Below, piece after piece: positions 12,323 through 20,132 of a DNA stretch of 44,384 nt. The DNA comes from an uncultured Pelagibacteraceae bacterium (GTDB lineage Bacteria; Pseudomonadota; Alphaproteobacteria; Pelagibacterales; Pelagibacteraceae), in contig CABXYJ010000006.1 of NCBI GenBank assembly GCA_902516345.1, forward strand, positions 1 to 44,384, read 5' to 3'. The notes beneath the pieces are model-generated. The model was not told where the DNA came from and searched no databases. It saw nothing but the letters and a program-made list of their open reading frames with translations. Position 1 is the stretch's first letter. Every line of letters begins with the position of its first letter. The position numbers and the translations under genes were made by a program.

Positions 12323-13219
12323 GTGTCAAATAAAAATTATTTAGCTTATTTATTTTTGGTACTAGCCACATTGTGCTGGTCAGGTAATTTTATTGTAGGA
12401 AAATTTGCAACATTTTTTGAAATTCCACCTTTAACTCTTAATGTTTTCAGGTGGATTTCTGTTTGGTTTATTCTATTACCTTTTACTTACAAAGAAATTT
12501 ACAGAAATTTGCCATATATAAAAAAAAACTGGCTTGTAATTAGTTTTATGGGAGTAATTACGATTAGTACATTTAACTCGGTTGTTTACTTTGCACTTAA
12601 TTATACGCAAGTTATAAATGCTGTTCTAATGCTTGCTGCTATTCCTGCTGCCACAATAGTTCTTTCTTCATTAATGAAAATTGAAAAAACAAATATTTTT
12701 CAACTATTTGGATTAATACTTTCAATAATAGGAATTGGATCAATAATTTCAAATGGAGACATTCAAAAGATAATTTCTTTAAATTTTAATAAGGGGGATA
12801 TGTGGATGCTAGTTTGTGTAATTACTTGGTCGCTTTATTCAACTTTACTTAAAAAAAATAAATTTAAACTTTCACAGTTTACTTTGATACAATTAATGGT
12901 TTCAGTAGGAGTACTTTTTTTGATACCTCAATTTTTTTACGAGAAATCAATTGGATTAAAGCTAAATTTAAATAAAGAATTTTTATTAATACTTATTTAT
13001 GTAGCAGTTTTTCCAGCCATAGCTGCGTATTACTTTTGGCAAAAGGGAATTGAAATAATTGGTCCAAATCGATCAACTATGTTTATTCAACTAATGCCTT
13101 TATTTAGCGCCATTATGGCAATTATTTTTTTCAAAGAAAAATTTGAATTATATCATTTTGCAGGAGCAATCTTAATATTATCCGGTATCTATTTATCTAA
13201 TAGGAAAATTAATGCTTAA
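12323..13219 (+). CDS. EamA/DMT-superfamily transporter
   Basis: The 298-residue integral membrane protein has ten predicted helices in two EamA repeats (about 9-140 and 155-295). It starts LVLATLCWSGNFIVGKF, the classical EamA opening, and ends with FKEKFELYHFAGAILILSGIYLS, the classical repeat end. Many relatives export amino acids or other metabolites. The start is GTG at 12323, five bases after the previous stop; no ATG lies nearby in frame. It overlaps the following dehydrogenase gene by 8 nt, so the two are probably co-translated. Substrate unknown. Confidence 0.85.
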   Translation: MSNKNYLAYLFLVLATLCWSGNFIVGKFATFFEIPPLTLNVFRWISVWFILLPFTYKEIYRNLPYIKKNWLVISFMGVITISTFNSVVYFALNYTQVINAVLMLAAIPAATIVLSSLMKIEKTNIFQLFGLILSIIGIGSIISNGDIQKIISLNFNKGDMWMLVCVITWSLYSTLLKKNKFKLSQFTLIQLMVSVGVLFLIPQFFYEKSIGLKLNLNKEFLLILIYVAVFPAIAAYYFWQKGIEIIGPNRSTMFIQLMPLFSAIMAIIFFKEKFELYHFAGAILILSGIYLSNRKINA

Positions 13220-14162
13220 AGTTGCTATTTTAGATGATTATCAAAATATATTTCAACAATTTATTGATATTGAAAAATTATCAGGAAAATATGAGTTTAA
13301 AATTTTTAGTGAACCGTTTTTAGATGAAGCTGATGCTATTGATCAACTATCTGATTTTGAAGCATTACTTGTTATGCGTGAAAGAACTCCATTAACAAAA
13401 AATTTAATTGATAATTTAACTAGGCTTAAATTCATAATAACAAGTGGACTAAGAAATAAATCAATCGATCTTGAGACTGCAAAAAAAAGAAAAATCATTA
13501 TTTGTGGCACCGAGATGAATTCTAATCCTACACCTGAGTTGACATGGTCTTTGATATTAGGTTTAGCAAGAAATTTAAAAACTGAGATAGACAACATGTA
13601 TCAAGGATATTGGCAGACAACTGTTGGTGTTGAACTTAAAGGTAAAATTTTGGGATTGATTGGCTTAGGAAAAGTAGGCAGTCAAGTTGCTAAAATTGGA
13701 AAAGCTTTTGGAATGCAGATAATGGCATGGAGTGAAAATCTAAATCTAGATACTTGTAAAGAATTAGATGTTCTTCCTTGCTCAAAGGAAGATTTAATAA
13801 AAAATTCAGATTTTTTGTCTATTCATGTTCAGGGAGGTGACAGATACAAAGATTGTATTACGATCAAAGAGTTTGACAAAATGAAGAAAACATCTTTTTT
13901 GATTAATACTTCTAGAGGTCCAATTGTTAATGAGGATGATTTAATTATAGCTCTTTCAACAAATGAAATAGCCGGAGCAGGCTTAGATGTTTATGAAAAA
14001 GAACCCCTACCAGAAAATAATAAACTAAGATTTTTACCTAATGCTTTACTGACACCTCATATTGGATATGTGACTTCGGAAAATTATGAAATATTTTATA
14101 ATCAAATGATCGAGGCGCTAGAGAGTTGTGTAAATGGGAAACCTATTCGGGTGATAGAATAA
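13212..14162 (+). CDS. D-isomer-specific 2-hydroxyacid dehydrogenase (SerA/hydroxypyruvate-reductase-like)
   Basis: The 316 residues show the two-domain fold of NAD-dependent D-2-hydroxyacid dehydrogenases. The catalytic domain carries LKFIITSGLRNKSIDLETAKKR and ends with LTPHIGYVTSENYE. The nested nucleotide domain holds GLIGLGKVGSQVAKIG and INTSRGPIVNEDDLI. The active-site Arg (near LRNKS), Glu (in GLDVYEKEP) and His (PHIGY) can be recognised. It reduces a 2-oxo acid or oxidises a D-2-hydroxy acid; the substrate cannot be set from sequence. There is no ACT domain, so it is not the allosteric form of SerA. It follows an oxo-acid-producing flavoenzyme in the same operon. Confidence 0.9.
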   Translation: MLKVAILDDYQNIFQQFIDIEKLSGKYEFKIFSEPFLDEADAIDQLSDFEALLVMRERTPLTKNLIDNLTRLKFIITSGLRNKSIDLETAKKRKIIICGTEMNSNPTPELTWSLILGLARNLKTEIDNMYQGYWQTTVGVELKGKILGLIGLGKVGSQVAKIGKAFGMQIMAWSENLNLDTCKELDVLPCSKEDLIKNSDFLSIHVQGGDRYKDCITIKEFDKMKKTSFLINTSRGPIVNEDDLIIALSTNEIAGAGLDVYEKEPLPENNKLRFLPNALLTPHIGYVTSENYEIFYNQMIEALESCVNGKPIRVIE

Positions 14163-14164
14163 TA

Positions 14165-15058
14165 ATGGATTTGCCAGTTGTTAATCATAAGGATTATTTT
14201 GCTAAGATTGGCGATGATCATAAATTTCCTATTTATAAATTTGGTGATTTAGCAAAATTTTTATTAGATAAAAAAATTATCCAAAAATTTCACTTACCTT
14301 ATCCATGTTCTAATAAAACTTTAAAAAGAGCACATTCTGAAAAATATATTAACGACATCAAAAATAAAACATTAGATCAAAATGGAATAAAAAAAATTGG
14401 TTTCCCTTTAGTTGACAGTGTAATTCAGCGATCTCTAATTGCTACAGGTGGCACAGTGCTAGCTTCAAAATTAGCCTTTAATTATGGAATTGCATGCAAT
14501 ACTGCGGGTGGCAGTCATCATGCAAACTTTAATAGTGGAGCTGGTTATTGTGTATTTAATGATGTTGCCGTTGCTACACAATATTTATTAAATAAAAAAA
14601 TTGTAAAAAAAATATTAATTTTAGATTTAGATGTCCATCAAGGAAATGGTAATTCTGATATTTTTAAGGATAACAAAGATGTTTTTACTTTTAGTATGCA
14701 TTCCAAATCAAATTATCCTGCAAAAAAATCAATAAGTGATCTTGATATAGAACTTGAGGATAATATGGAAGATAAAAAGTATTTAAGTTTATTAAAAGAT
14801 AATCTTAAACAATTTGATGATAAGAATTTTGATTTTGTTTTTTACATAGCTGGAGTTGATATTCATTTTAATGATCGATTGGGCAAAATAAAAATTTCTG
14901 ACGAAGGTATAAAACAAAGAGATGAACTAGTGACACAAAATTTTTTTTCTAAAAATATTCCACTTTGTGGTGTTCTTGGGGGTGGTTATAATAATGATCC
15001 CAAAAAACTTGTTGAATTACATTCTTTTTTACATAGCTCATGTGCTAAACTAATTTAA
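14165..15058 (+). CDS. histone-deacetylase-family amidohydrolase
   Basis: This is a zinc hydrolase of the HDAC/AcuC/acetylpolyamine-amidohydrolase superfamily, 297 residues. The tandem His of the active site are H118-H119 in GGSHHANFNSGAGYCVFND. Zinc ligands D156 and H158 lie in LDLDVHQGNG, and the third Asp is in GVDIHFNDRLG. Bacterial members remove acyl groups from lysine side chains or small amines. The ATG at 14165 is chosen over an in-frame upstream start at 14126, which would lie inside the dehydrogenase gene. Two bases separate it from that gene, so it belongs to the same operon. The acyl substrate is unknown. Confidence 0.88.
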   Translation: MDLPVVNHKDYFAKIGDDHKFPIYKFGDLAKFLLDKKIIQKFHLPYPCSNKTLKRAHSEKYINDIKNKTLDQNGIKKIGFPLVDSVIQRSLIATGGTVLASKLAFNYGIACNTAGGSHHANFNSGAGYCVFNDVAVATQYLLNKKIVKKILILDLDVHQGNGNSDIFKDNKDVFTFSMHSKSNYPAKKSISDLDIELEDNMEDKKYLSLLKDNLKQFDDKNFDFVFYIAGVDIHFNDRLGKIKISDEGIKQRDELVTQNFFSKNIPLCGVLGGGYNNDPKKLVELHSFLHSSCAKLI

Positions 15059-15062
15059 TTTT

Positions 15063-15431
15063 ATGAAAAAGAAGAATCCTAACCTTTCTGCAGAACAAAA
15101 GTTAGTTATGTTTGAAGAAGGGACCGAACGACCAGGTAGTAGTGAATTAAATAACGAAAAAAGAGATGGAAGTTATCATTGCGCAAATTGCGATATAAAA
15201 CTCTTCGACTCAAAAACAAAATATGAAAGTGGTTCAGGTTGGCCATCTTTTTACGAATCGTTACCCGATGTCTTTGAAACAAAAACTGATCACATAATTG
15301 GTTACCCACGAACGGAATATCATTGTAAAAATTGTGGTGGTCATCACGGTCACATCTTCGAAGACGGACCGCAACCTACAGGAAAAAGATATTGTAATAA
15401 TGGAATTTGTTTAGTTTTTAAGGAAAAATAA
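15063..15431 (+). CDS. msrB: peptide-methionine (R)-S-oxide reductase MsrB
   Basis: MsrB repairs methionine-R-sulfoxide in oxidised proteins, regenerated by thioredoxin. The 122 residues are the single MsrB domain without a signal peptide. Two zinc-binding CxxC pairs are C40/C43 and C88/C91. The core motif SGSGWPSF follows, and the catalytic Cys is C111 in GKRYCNNG. C116 lies five residues further. The start ATG at 15063 is four bases after the deacetylase-like gene, so it is the last gene of that run. Confidence 0.95.
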   Translation: MKKKNPNLSAEQKLVMFEEGTERPGSSELNNEKRDGSYHCANCDIKLFDSKTKYESGSGWPSFYESLPDVFETKTDHIIGYPRTEYHCKNCGGHHGHIFEDGPQPTGKRYCNNGICLVFKEK

Positions 15432-15478
15432 GAAAAGTTTTTCTATACATATATAACTAATTATTTTAAAAGGATTTA

Positions 15479-16318
15479 ATGAAAAAAATATTATCAATCA
15501 TTTTTACTTTATTTTTATTTTCTTCAGTAAACGCTGAAGATATTTCAAAAAAAGTTTCAGAATATGTCAGCAATATAATTCCGGGTGAGGGTGATACAGA
15601 AGTCAGTATTGATTTAAGGGAAAATTATGAGCCTGACTATAGTATTTTAGCTGTAAGAGAAATCTCAAATACAGATAATGGAAACCTTTTTACACAATTC
15701 TCATTATTTAATGCTGATAAGAATAATGATGAGAGAATAATTGGAAATCTTGGTTTTGGTAAAAGAATATTAAATGGTGATAAAACTACGATGACAGGTT
15801 TTAATGCCTTTTTTGATTATGATGATATTGGTAATGCTAGATCTAGTTTAGGCTTAGAGGCTAGAAATGCAACTTTAGATTTTGGATATAACTATTATTT
15901 TAAAATTGATGATGGAACGGATGAAAAAGTTTTAGATGGGTATGATTTAAGATTAGCTTCACAGATACCATTCATGCATTGGGCCAATTTATTCGTAAAT
16001 AATTATGAATGGGAAGGAAGAGATCGAGACGATATTAAAGGTATGAAAATAGGTTCTGAACTCTTGTTATCACCAACCTTGAATTTAGAATTGGCATTTG
16101 ACGATAAAGATAAAGATGGTCTAGAAGATGAGTGGTACGCAAATATTACATTTGTGCACCCACCAAGGTCAGGCCCTTCATTGCAAGATGGTTTTTTAAG
16201 TGATAGCGCATGGAAAGAAGAGAAAGATATGTCAGGAGAACTATTAACAAAAGTAAATCGAAATAATAAAATAGTGGTCGAATTTAAGGGACTCTCAACA
16301 ATCTCAAGAACTGATTAA
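15479..16318 (+). CDS. stand-alone inverse-autotransporter (intimin/invasin-type) beta-barrel protein
   Basis: The 279-residue product begins with a signal peptide (cleavage after about VNA, residue 19). After a short helix (DISKKVSEYVSN) comes a series of amphipathic strands matching the IAT_beta family in order: 'LFTQFSLF', 'GNLGFGKRI', 'TGFNAFFDYD', 'SSLGLEARN', 'LDGYDLRLASQIP', 'GSELLLSPTLNLELAFDDKD'. It ends with the KVNRNNKIVVEF strand typical of the barrel end. Normally this barrel exports a C-terminal passenger of Ig-like domains; here the protein stops at the barrel end. The ATG follows an AAAGGA Shine-Dalgarno. The next gene starts one base after the stop. Confidence 0.72.
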   Translation: MKKILSIIFTLFLFSSVNAEDISKKVSEYVSNIIPGEGDTEVSIDLRENYEPDYSILAVREISNTDNGNLFTQFSLFNADKNNDERIIGNLGFGKRILNGDKTTMTGFNAFFDYDDIGNARSSLGLEARNATLDFGYNYYFKIDDGTDEKVLDGYDLRLASQIPFMHWANLFVNNYEWEGRDRDDIKGMKIGSELLLSPTLNLELAFDDKDKDGLEDEWYANITFVHPPRSGPSLQDGFLSDSAWKEEKDMSGELLTKVNRNNKIVVEFKGLSTISRTD

Positions 16319-16319
16319 T

Positions 16320-17090
16320 ATGAAAAATATTTTTAATATCATTATTCTTTCTTTAATTTTATGGGTTGGTTCTATACAAATATCCTTTGCAGCAAGTGGC
16401 CCTGCAGATATTTACAAAGTTACAATGAGAAAAGTAGAATTATGCACAGCGAGCACAGGAGTTACGAGTTGTGAAAATGCAGTTGTAATTGGAAGTGGTG
16501 ATCGTACTATAGACATTGCAGCCGTTGGTGAAGGTGCAGTTGCAGCAGCTTATGGTGATCCAGCTTTATTACCTCTGGGAACAACTTACACTCATATGAG
16601 AGTTACAATTGACAGAAAGTTTTCAGTTAGATCAAAAACTGCAATTAGTGGTGGGGATGGAAATACAGATGAATGTGTTACAATCGCAACAACCGATGAC
16701 ATGTACGCAGGTGATCAAGATGCAAATAAATACACTCATAAGCCTGCGGTAGCAGAAGGTGGAACAAGAGCTGAAATGAATATGTATTTAATTAACGATC
16801 AATTTACTAGGTGTAACAATGCAGATTGTGACGATGTAGACGCTGATCAAAGTCAAGAGTATGATCAAGGAGTTGGTACATCAAAACATCAAACTCAACA
16901 TGCAGATGGTAGTTCAGATGATGATCATATACTTATCTACGAATTAACATCACCCTATACTGTAGCACTAATTGCACCAACGATTGATATATCTTTTGGT
17001 ACATCTGAAGCGATCTCTGTTAATAATAATGGCAGTAATTTATGTCAAATATGGGCTGAAGAACCTGTAGTAACTATTACTCTTAAGTAA
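16320..17090 (+). CDS. secreted cysteine-containing protein of unknown function, coupled to the barrel gene
   Basis: I do not recognise this 256-residue protein. It has a clear signal peptide (hydrophobic 5-22, cleavage near SFA-ASG). The mature part is acidic, rich in Asp, Thr and Gly, has few Lys compared with its neighbours, and has six Cys (VELCT, TSCEN, DECVT, TRCNNADC, NLCQIW), suggesting disulfides and export. Asp-rich stretches (CDDVDADQ, SDDDH) could bind calcium. The C-terminal half reads as beta-strands (PTIDISFGTSEAISVNN, EPVVTITLK). The ATG lies one base after the barrel stop, so the two are almost certainly co-translated. It may be a surface ligand, or cargo, of the barrel; this is inference. 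Confidence 0.6.
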   Translation: MKNIFNIIILSLILWVGSIQISFAASGPADIYKVTMRKVELCTASTGVTSCENAVVIGSGDRTIDIAAVGEGAVAAAYGDPALLPLGTTYTHMRVTIDRKFSVRSKTAISGGDGNTDECVTIATTDDMYAGDQDANKYTHKPAVAEGGTRAEMNMYLINDQFTRCNNADCDDVDADQSQEYDQGVGTSKHQTQHADGSSDDDHILIYELTSPYTVALIAPTIDISFGTSEAISVNNNGSNLCQIWAEEPVVTITLK

Positions 17091-17129
17091 CTTTTCTAAA
17101 ACTAAATAAATCTGTTACGCTAATTAATA

Positions 17130-17471
17130 ATGTTAATTAAATATATTAGTTTTTTAATAGGAATTATTTGGTCATACTCCATAATAAAAACTCAGTCAGT
17201 ATTTAGCAAAAAGGCTGGTATTCTATTTAAAATATTTATTACCAAAGTTTCTTGGCTCACTTTTGTAGTAGCTTGTTACTTTGGTTATAAAAATTTCACA
17301 ATTAAGTCTGTTATTATCGGTGTTGTAATTGGAATTTTGTTAGTAAATATCGGTTTTTATTTTCTAAAAAAATATATAAATCAAAAGTTTAATGAAAAAC
17401 AAATAATAATTTTCAAAAGTTTTTTCGAATATACCTTGATTTTTTTAGTAATTTACTTCGTTTTATTTTAA
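17130..17471 (+). CDS. small integral membrane protein, unknown
   Basis: The 113-residue product has about four predicted membrane helices (roughly 2-20, 40-56, 60-82, 92-113) separated by short basic loops (KKYINQKFNEK). I see no family motif. It starts 39 nt after the secreted-protein gene on the same strand, so it may be the third gene of that group or independent. Its stop overlaps the 3' end of the convergent glutaredoxin gene by 9 nt. Hydrophobicity spread over the whole frame supports a real gene, but no function can be given. Confidence 0.6.
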   Translation: MLIKYISFLIGIIWSYSIIKTQSVFSKKAGILFKIFITKVSWLTFVVACYFGYKNFTIKSVIIGVVIGILLVNIGFYFLKKYINQKFNEKQIIIFKSFFEYTLIFLVIYFVLF

Positions 17472-17717
17472 GAGATCTTGTAATTTATTTTCTTTCTCTA
17501 AAGCCCTTACTTCATCATAGCCACCAATATGTTCGTCATTAAAAAAAATTTGTGGAATAGTTCTTTTTCCATTTGCTTTCTTAATCATTTCATCCATTGC
17601 ACCATCTACTTTACCAATATTAATTTCATTATATTGAGCGTTATTTCTAGTTAATAATCTTTTAGCGGCATCACAGTAATTGCAAAATGGCCCAGTATAA
17701 ATTGTAACTTTTTTCAT
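17463..17717 (-). CDS. grxC: glutaredoxin 3 (GrxC type)
   Basis: This is a dithiol glutaredoxin of 84 residues that reduces disulfides and glutathione mixed disulfides with GSH. The active site is CNYC at residues 12-15 (most GrxC have CPYC). The GSH-binding TIPQIF motif with its cis-Pro and the GGYDE motif are both present. It starts 3 nt after the DUF2805 gene on the minus strand, forming a two-gene unit. The Pro-to-Asn change within the active site should shift redox potential but keeps both cysteines. Confidence 0.92.
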   Translation of the reverse strand: MKKVTIYTGPFCNYCDAAKRLLTRNNAQYNEINIGKVDGAMDEMIKKANGKRTIPQIFFNDEHIGGYDEVRALEKENKLQDLLK

Positions 17718-17720
17718 ATT

Positions 17721-18017
17721 TTATAAATAATCACCTTTTCGAATTTTACCAGACAATTGTTTTCTAGAATATTCAAATTTTTTTCGGTGTTTAATACTTT
17801 TTTGATGTACTCTTTTTCTCCATAATCTAAAAGAGGAAGGTTTAAGAGATCTTCTCATGATCTTAATAACATCAGACTCTCGATATCCAGTTTTTTTCTC
17901 TATTTCCTCAAAAGTGATCCTATCGGCCCAGGCCGCCCAGATGACCCAGTCTGGATCTTCGATATTTGGCTGTGGATTTTTGACACGGGTAATAGGCCTG
18001 TGACCTTTTTTTTTCAT
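17721..18017 (-). CDS. DUF2805 / TIGR03643 family protein
   Basis: The 98-residue basic protein matches the DUF2805 pattern: DWVIWAAWADRITFEEIEKK, then a predicted helix-turn-helix-like segment TGYRESDVIKIMRRSLKPSS, then FRLWRKRVHQKSIKHRKKF. I know no established function; the basic tail and HTH-like core suggest nucleic-acid contact, but that is inference. The start at 18017 is chosen because AAGGA lies 7 nt upstream on this strand; the longer frame from 18044 lacks such a site. It is followed by grxC. The leader hairpin of the divergent LysE-type gene lies just upstream. Confidence 0.82.
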   Translation of the reverse strand: MKKKGHRPITRVKNPQPNIEDPDWVIWAAWADRITFEEIEKKTGYRESDVIKIMRRSLKPSSFRLWRKRVHQKSIKHRKKFEYSRKQLSGKIRKGDYL

Positions 18018-18076
18018 AAAATCCTTATATTTGAAAAAAATCAATAATGCATTTTTTTTTGATTCTGTTATATTAC

Positions 18077-18133
18077 TTTAGATAGTCCTTCTTAGCCATC
18101 TTTAGCTCCCGGTTTTTAAGGACTATCCTTTTC
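18077..18133 (+). promoter_or_regulatory. leader of LysE-type gene: shared motif plus hairpin that sequesters the ribosome-binding site
   Basis: TTTAGATA (18077-18084) and TCCTTCTTAGCC (18086-18097) repeat the blocks seen before ilvB, with the same 36-nt distance to the ATG. GATAGTCCTT (18081-18090) and AAGGACTATC (18118-18127) are a perfect 10-bp inverted repeat around a 27-nt loop. AAGGA at 18118-18122 is the only good Shine-Dalgarno for the ATG at 18134, and it is paired in the stem. This is the layout of a translational switch. No T-tract follows the stem, so it is not a standard terminator. Confidence 0.6.
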
Positions 18134-18748
18134 ATGCTCCCCCTAGATTTTATCCTCTTTTTACAAATCATTTTTTTTCTTTTTATTACTCCAGGGACAC
18201 CAAGGATAGTGATTATTTCTTATTCAATGAATTATGGGGTGCAAAAGTGTGTGTGGACAGCTTTAGGAGATATTACTGCAAATATTGTTCAAGCAACTTT
18301 AGTAATCTTTGTATTAGGAGCTTTTTTATCTAATAACCCAATTTTTTTAAATGTGATCAAATGGGTTGGAATATTTTATTTACTTTATTTAGCTTACGAC
18401 GTTTATAAATCAAAACCTAAATCAATTAATTCAAAGAAAGTTTATTCAAAAAGTATTTTTTCATTTTTTAGAGATGGTTTTTTAGTTGCAGGCACAAGCC
18501 CCAAAGCATGGTTATTTTTTCCACTAATATTCCCACAATTCATTGATTTTAATTCAAATTATATAATTCAATTTTTTATTTTAATCGGTACTTATGTTGT
18601 TTTAGATTTTCTATCTTTGATTGGTTACGCCATACTTGCACAAAAATTAATCGTATGGATAAAAGCTAATCCAAAAACTATCAATACAATCTCAGCGAGT
18701 GTTTTAATTATAATTGCTCTAATTATTATTGTGTCACAACAATATTAA
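18134..18748 (+). CDS. LysE/RhtB-family amino-acid exporter
   Basis: The 204-residue membrane protein has about six helices. It carries the family opening FITPGTPRIVIISYSMNYGVQK (the usual PGP read as PGT) followed by ALGDITANIVQATLVIF. The mid-segment DGFLVAGTSPKAWLFFPLIFPQF matches the RhtB 'NPKA..FF....PQF' motif. Relatives export lysine/arginine, threonine, homoserine or leucine to avoid toxic pools. Expression is probably controlled by the hairpin leader that hides its Shine-Dalgarno. It stands just upstream of the Liv cluster, 87 nt before the binding-protein gene. Exact substrate unknown. Confidence 0.82.
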   Translation: MLPLDFILFLQIIFFLFITPGTPRIVIISYSMNYGVQKCVWTALGDITANIVQATLVIFVLGAFLSNNPIFLNVIKWVGIFYLLYLAYDVYKSKPKSINSKKVYSKSIFSFFRDGFLVAGTSPKAWLFFPLIFPQFIDFNSNYIIQFFILIGTYVVLDFLSLIGYAILAQKLIVWIKANPKTINTISASVLIIIALIIIVSQQY

Positions 18749-18772
18749 TAGAATCGAATGTCTTTTTGTCAC

Positions 18773-18801
18773 TTGCAATATTTTTAAATTCTTTATTTAA
18801 T
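18773..18801 (+). promoter_or_regulatory. weak candidate promoter for the binding-protein gene
   Basis: TTGCAA (18773-18778) and TTTAAT (18796-18801) are spaced by 17 nt in the 87-nt gap before the ATG at 18836. Each hexamer has two mismatches to consensus. A strong Shine-Dalgarno (AGAGGA) follows further down. The background is very AT-rich, so this remains only a candidate. Confidence 0.25.
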
Positions 18802-18835
18802 TGCTTATTAATTAATTAATCAAAGAGGAAATAAA

Positions 18836-20074
18836 ATGAAAATAAATAAAATAATCTTGAGTTTTATTTCTGCATTAGCAATATTATTATCTACGTCTGT
18901 AACATCTTTTGCAAAAGTAGTTGGAGATAAGATAATTTTAGGATCTGCTATTTCATTAACTGGAAAATATTCTTCCAATGGTGTTCATACTCAAAATGGC
19001 TATAACATGGCCGTTGACAGAATTAACAGCATGGGCGGAGTTAAAGTTGGTGGAAAAACTTATAAGTTTGAAATTATTTATTATGATGATGAGTCAAACC
19101 CAAAAAGAGCAGCGCAACTTGCAGAAAGATTAATCTCACAAGATGGTGTTGAGTTTATGCTTGGTCCATACAGTTCTGGATTAACAAAAGCAATTGCTCC
19201 GGTAACAGAAAAATATGGTGTACCAATGGTTGAGGCAAATGGTGCTTCTAGATCTTTGTTTACTAAAGGTTACAAATATCTATTTGCAGTTTTAGCTCCA
19301 GCTAACTTATATCTTGATGTAGCAATTAGAACAGCAGTTGAGTTAAATGGTGGAAAAGGTGTTAGAATTGCACAAGCATTTGAACAAGATGCTTTTTCAC
19401 AAGACGTTAGATTAGGTATTTTAGATGCAGCAAAAGAGACTGGATCTGAAATCATAATCGACGATAAACTGCCTAAAGAGCTTAATGATATGGCTGCTAC
19501 ATTGGTTAAAGTAAAACAAATGAAGCCAGACGTTTTAGTTGTTTCAGGACATACAAAAGGAGCATTAACTGCAGTCAGACAAATTGCTGAAATGAAAGTA
19601 GATGTTCCGATGTTAGCGATGACACACTGCGATGCTGCGAAATTATCAAAACAACATGGTAAAAATTCTCAGTACTCATTATGTGCATCTCAATGGCATA
19701 AAACACTAACTTATAAAGATGATTTTTTTAAAGATGGTATGACTTATGCGGCAGACTTTACAAAAGAGTTTGGCTACGATCCGCCATATCAAGCAGCTGA
19801 GTCGTCAGCAGCATTGTTAGTTTTTAAAGACGCTTTTGAAAGAGCAAATTCTTTCGATCAAAAGAAAGTAAGAGATGCTCTTGCAGCAACTAACATGCAA
19901 ACTTTCTATGGAAACATAAAGTTCGCACCGGGTGGTCAAAATGTTGACAAGCCGATGGTTCTTTTCCAAGTTATGTGTGACGATGCAGGAAAATGTGAAA
20001 ATAAAGTTGTAGCTCCATTAAAGTGGGCTTCTGCTGAATTAATTCACCCAATTCCTAAGTGGTCTAAAAGATAA
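18836..20074 (+). CDS. Liv-type ABC transporter periplasmic substrate-binding protein
   Basis: The 412-residue precursor has a signal peptide (cleavage after about SFA, residue 26). The mature protein is a Peripla_BP_6/LivK-type bilobed receptor: GSAISLTGKYSSNGVHTQNGYNMAVDRIN at the start of lobe 1, YYDDESNPKRAAQLAERLIS, then GPYSSGLTKAIAPVTEKYGVPMVEANGAS. Members bind branched-chain amino acids, amides, urea or other small organics; the ligand cannot be assigned. Two Cys pairs (HCDAAK/SLCAS, MCDDAGKC) may form disulfides. A strong terminator separates it from livH, which would let it be made in excess over the membrane parts. Confidence 0.92.
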   Translation: MKINKIILSFISALAILLSTSVTSFAKVVGDKIILGSAISLTGKYSSNGVHTQNGYNMAVDRINSMGGVKVGGKTYKFEIIYYDDESNPKRAAQLAERLISQDGVEFMLGPYSSGLTKAIAPVTEKYGVPMVEANGASRSLFTKGYKYLFAVLAPANLYLDVAIRTAVELNGGKGVRIAQAFEQDAFSQDVRLGILDAAKETGSEIIIDDKLPKELNDMAATLVKVKQMKPDVLVVSGHTKGALTAVRQIAEMKVDVPMLAMTHCDAAKLSKQHGKNSQYSLCASQWHKTLTYKDDFFKDGMTYAADFTKEFGYDPPYQAAESSAALLVFKDAFERANSFDQKKVRDALAATNMQTFYGNIKFAPGGQNVDKPMVLFQVMCDDAGKCENKVVAPLKWASAELIHPIPKWSKR

Positions 20075-20087
20075 TAACTAATCTATA

Positions 20088-20122
20088 AATACCCCCTATA
20101 CTCTAGGGGGTATTTTTTTTTA
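20088..20122 (+). terminator. intrinsic terminator/attenuator between binding-protein gene and livH
   Basis: AATACCCCCT (20088-20097) pairs perfectly with AGGGGGTATT (20105-20114) around a 7-nt loop, followed by a T-run to 20122. It lies 14 nt after the stop and 11 nt before the livH start. Partial read-through would give high receptor and lower permease levels. Confidence 0.88.
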
Positions 20123-20132
20123 AGAGAACATT

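Noticed and set aside
14126-14164. Upstream start of the HDAC-like gene inside the dehydrogenase gene
   Set aside because: The preceding residues are the out-of-frame dehydrogenase end; the ATG at 14165 gives a normal family N terminus.
17469-17471. Terminator between the convergent small membrane gene and grxC
   Set aside because: The genes overlap by 9 nt and I see no GC-rich hairpin with a T-tract there.
18072-18098. Minus-strand mini-ORF (MAKKDYLK) inside the LysE-type leader
   Set aside because: Eight codons only. The matching sequence at ilvB lacks the ATG, so the shared motif is better explained as a + strand leader element.
18790-18825. Short AT repeats (ATTAATTAATTAAT) as a repeat element
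   Set aside because: Low-complexity AT sequence expected at this base composition; no unit length or conserved spacing.
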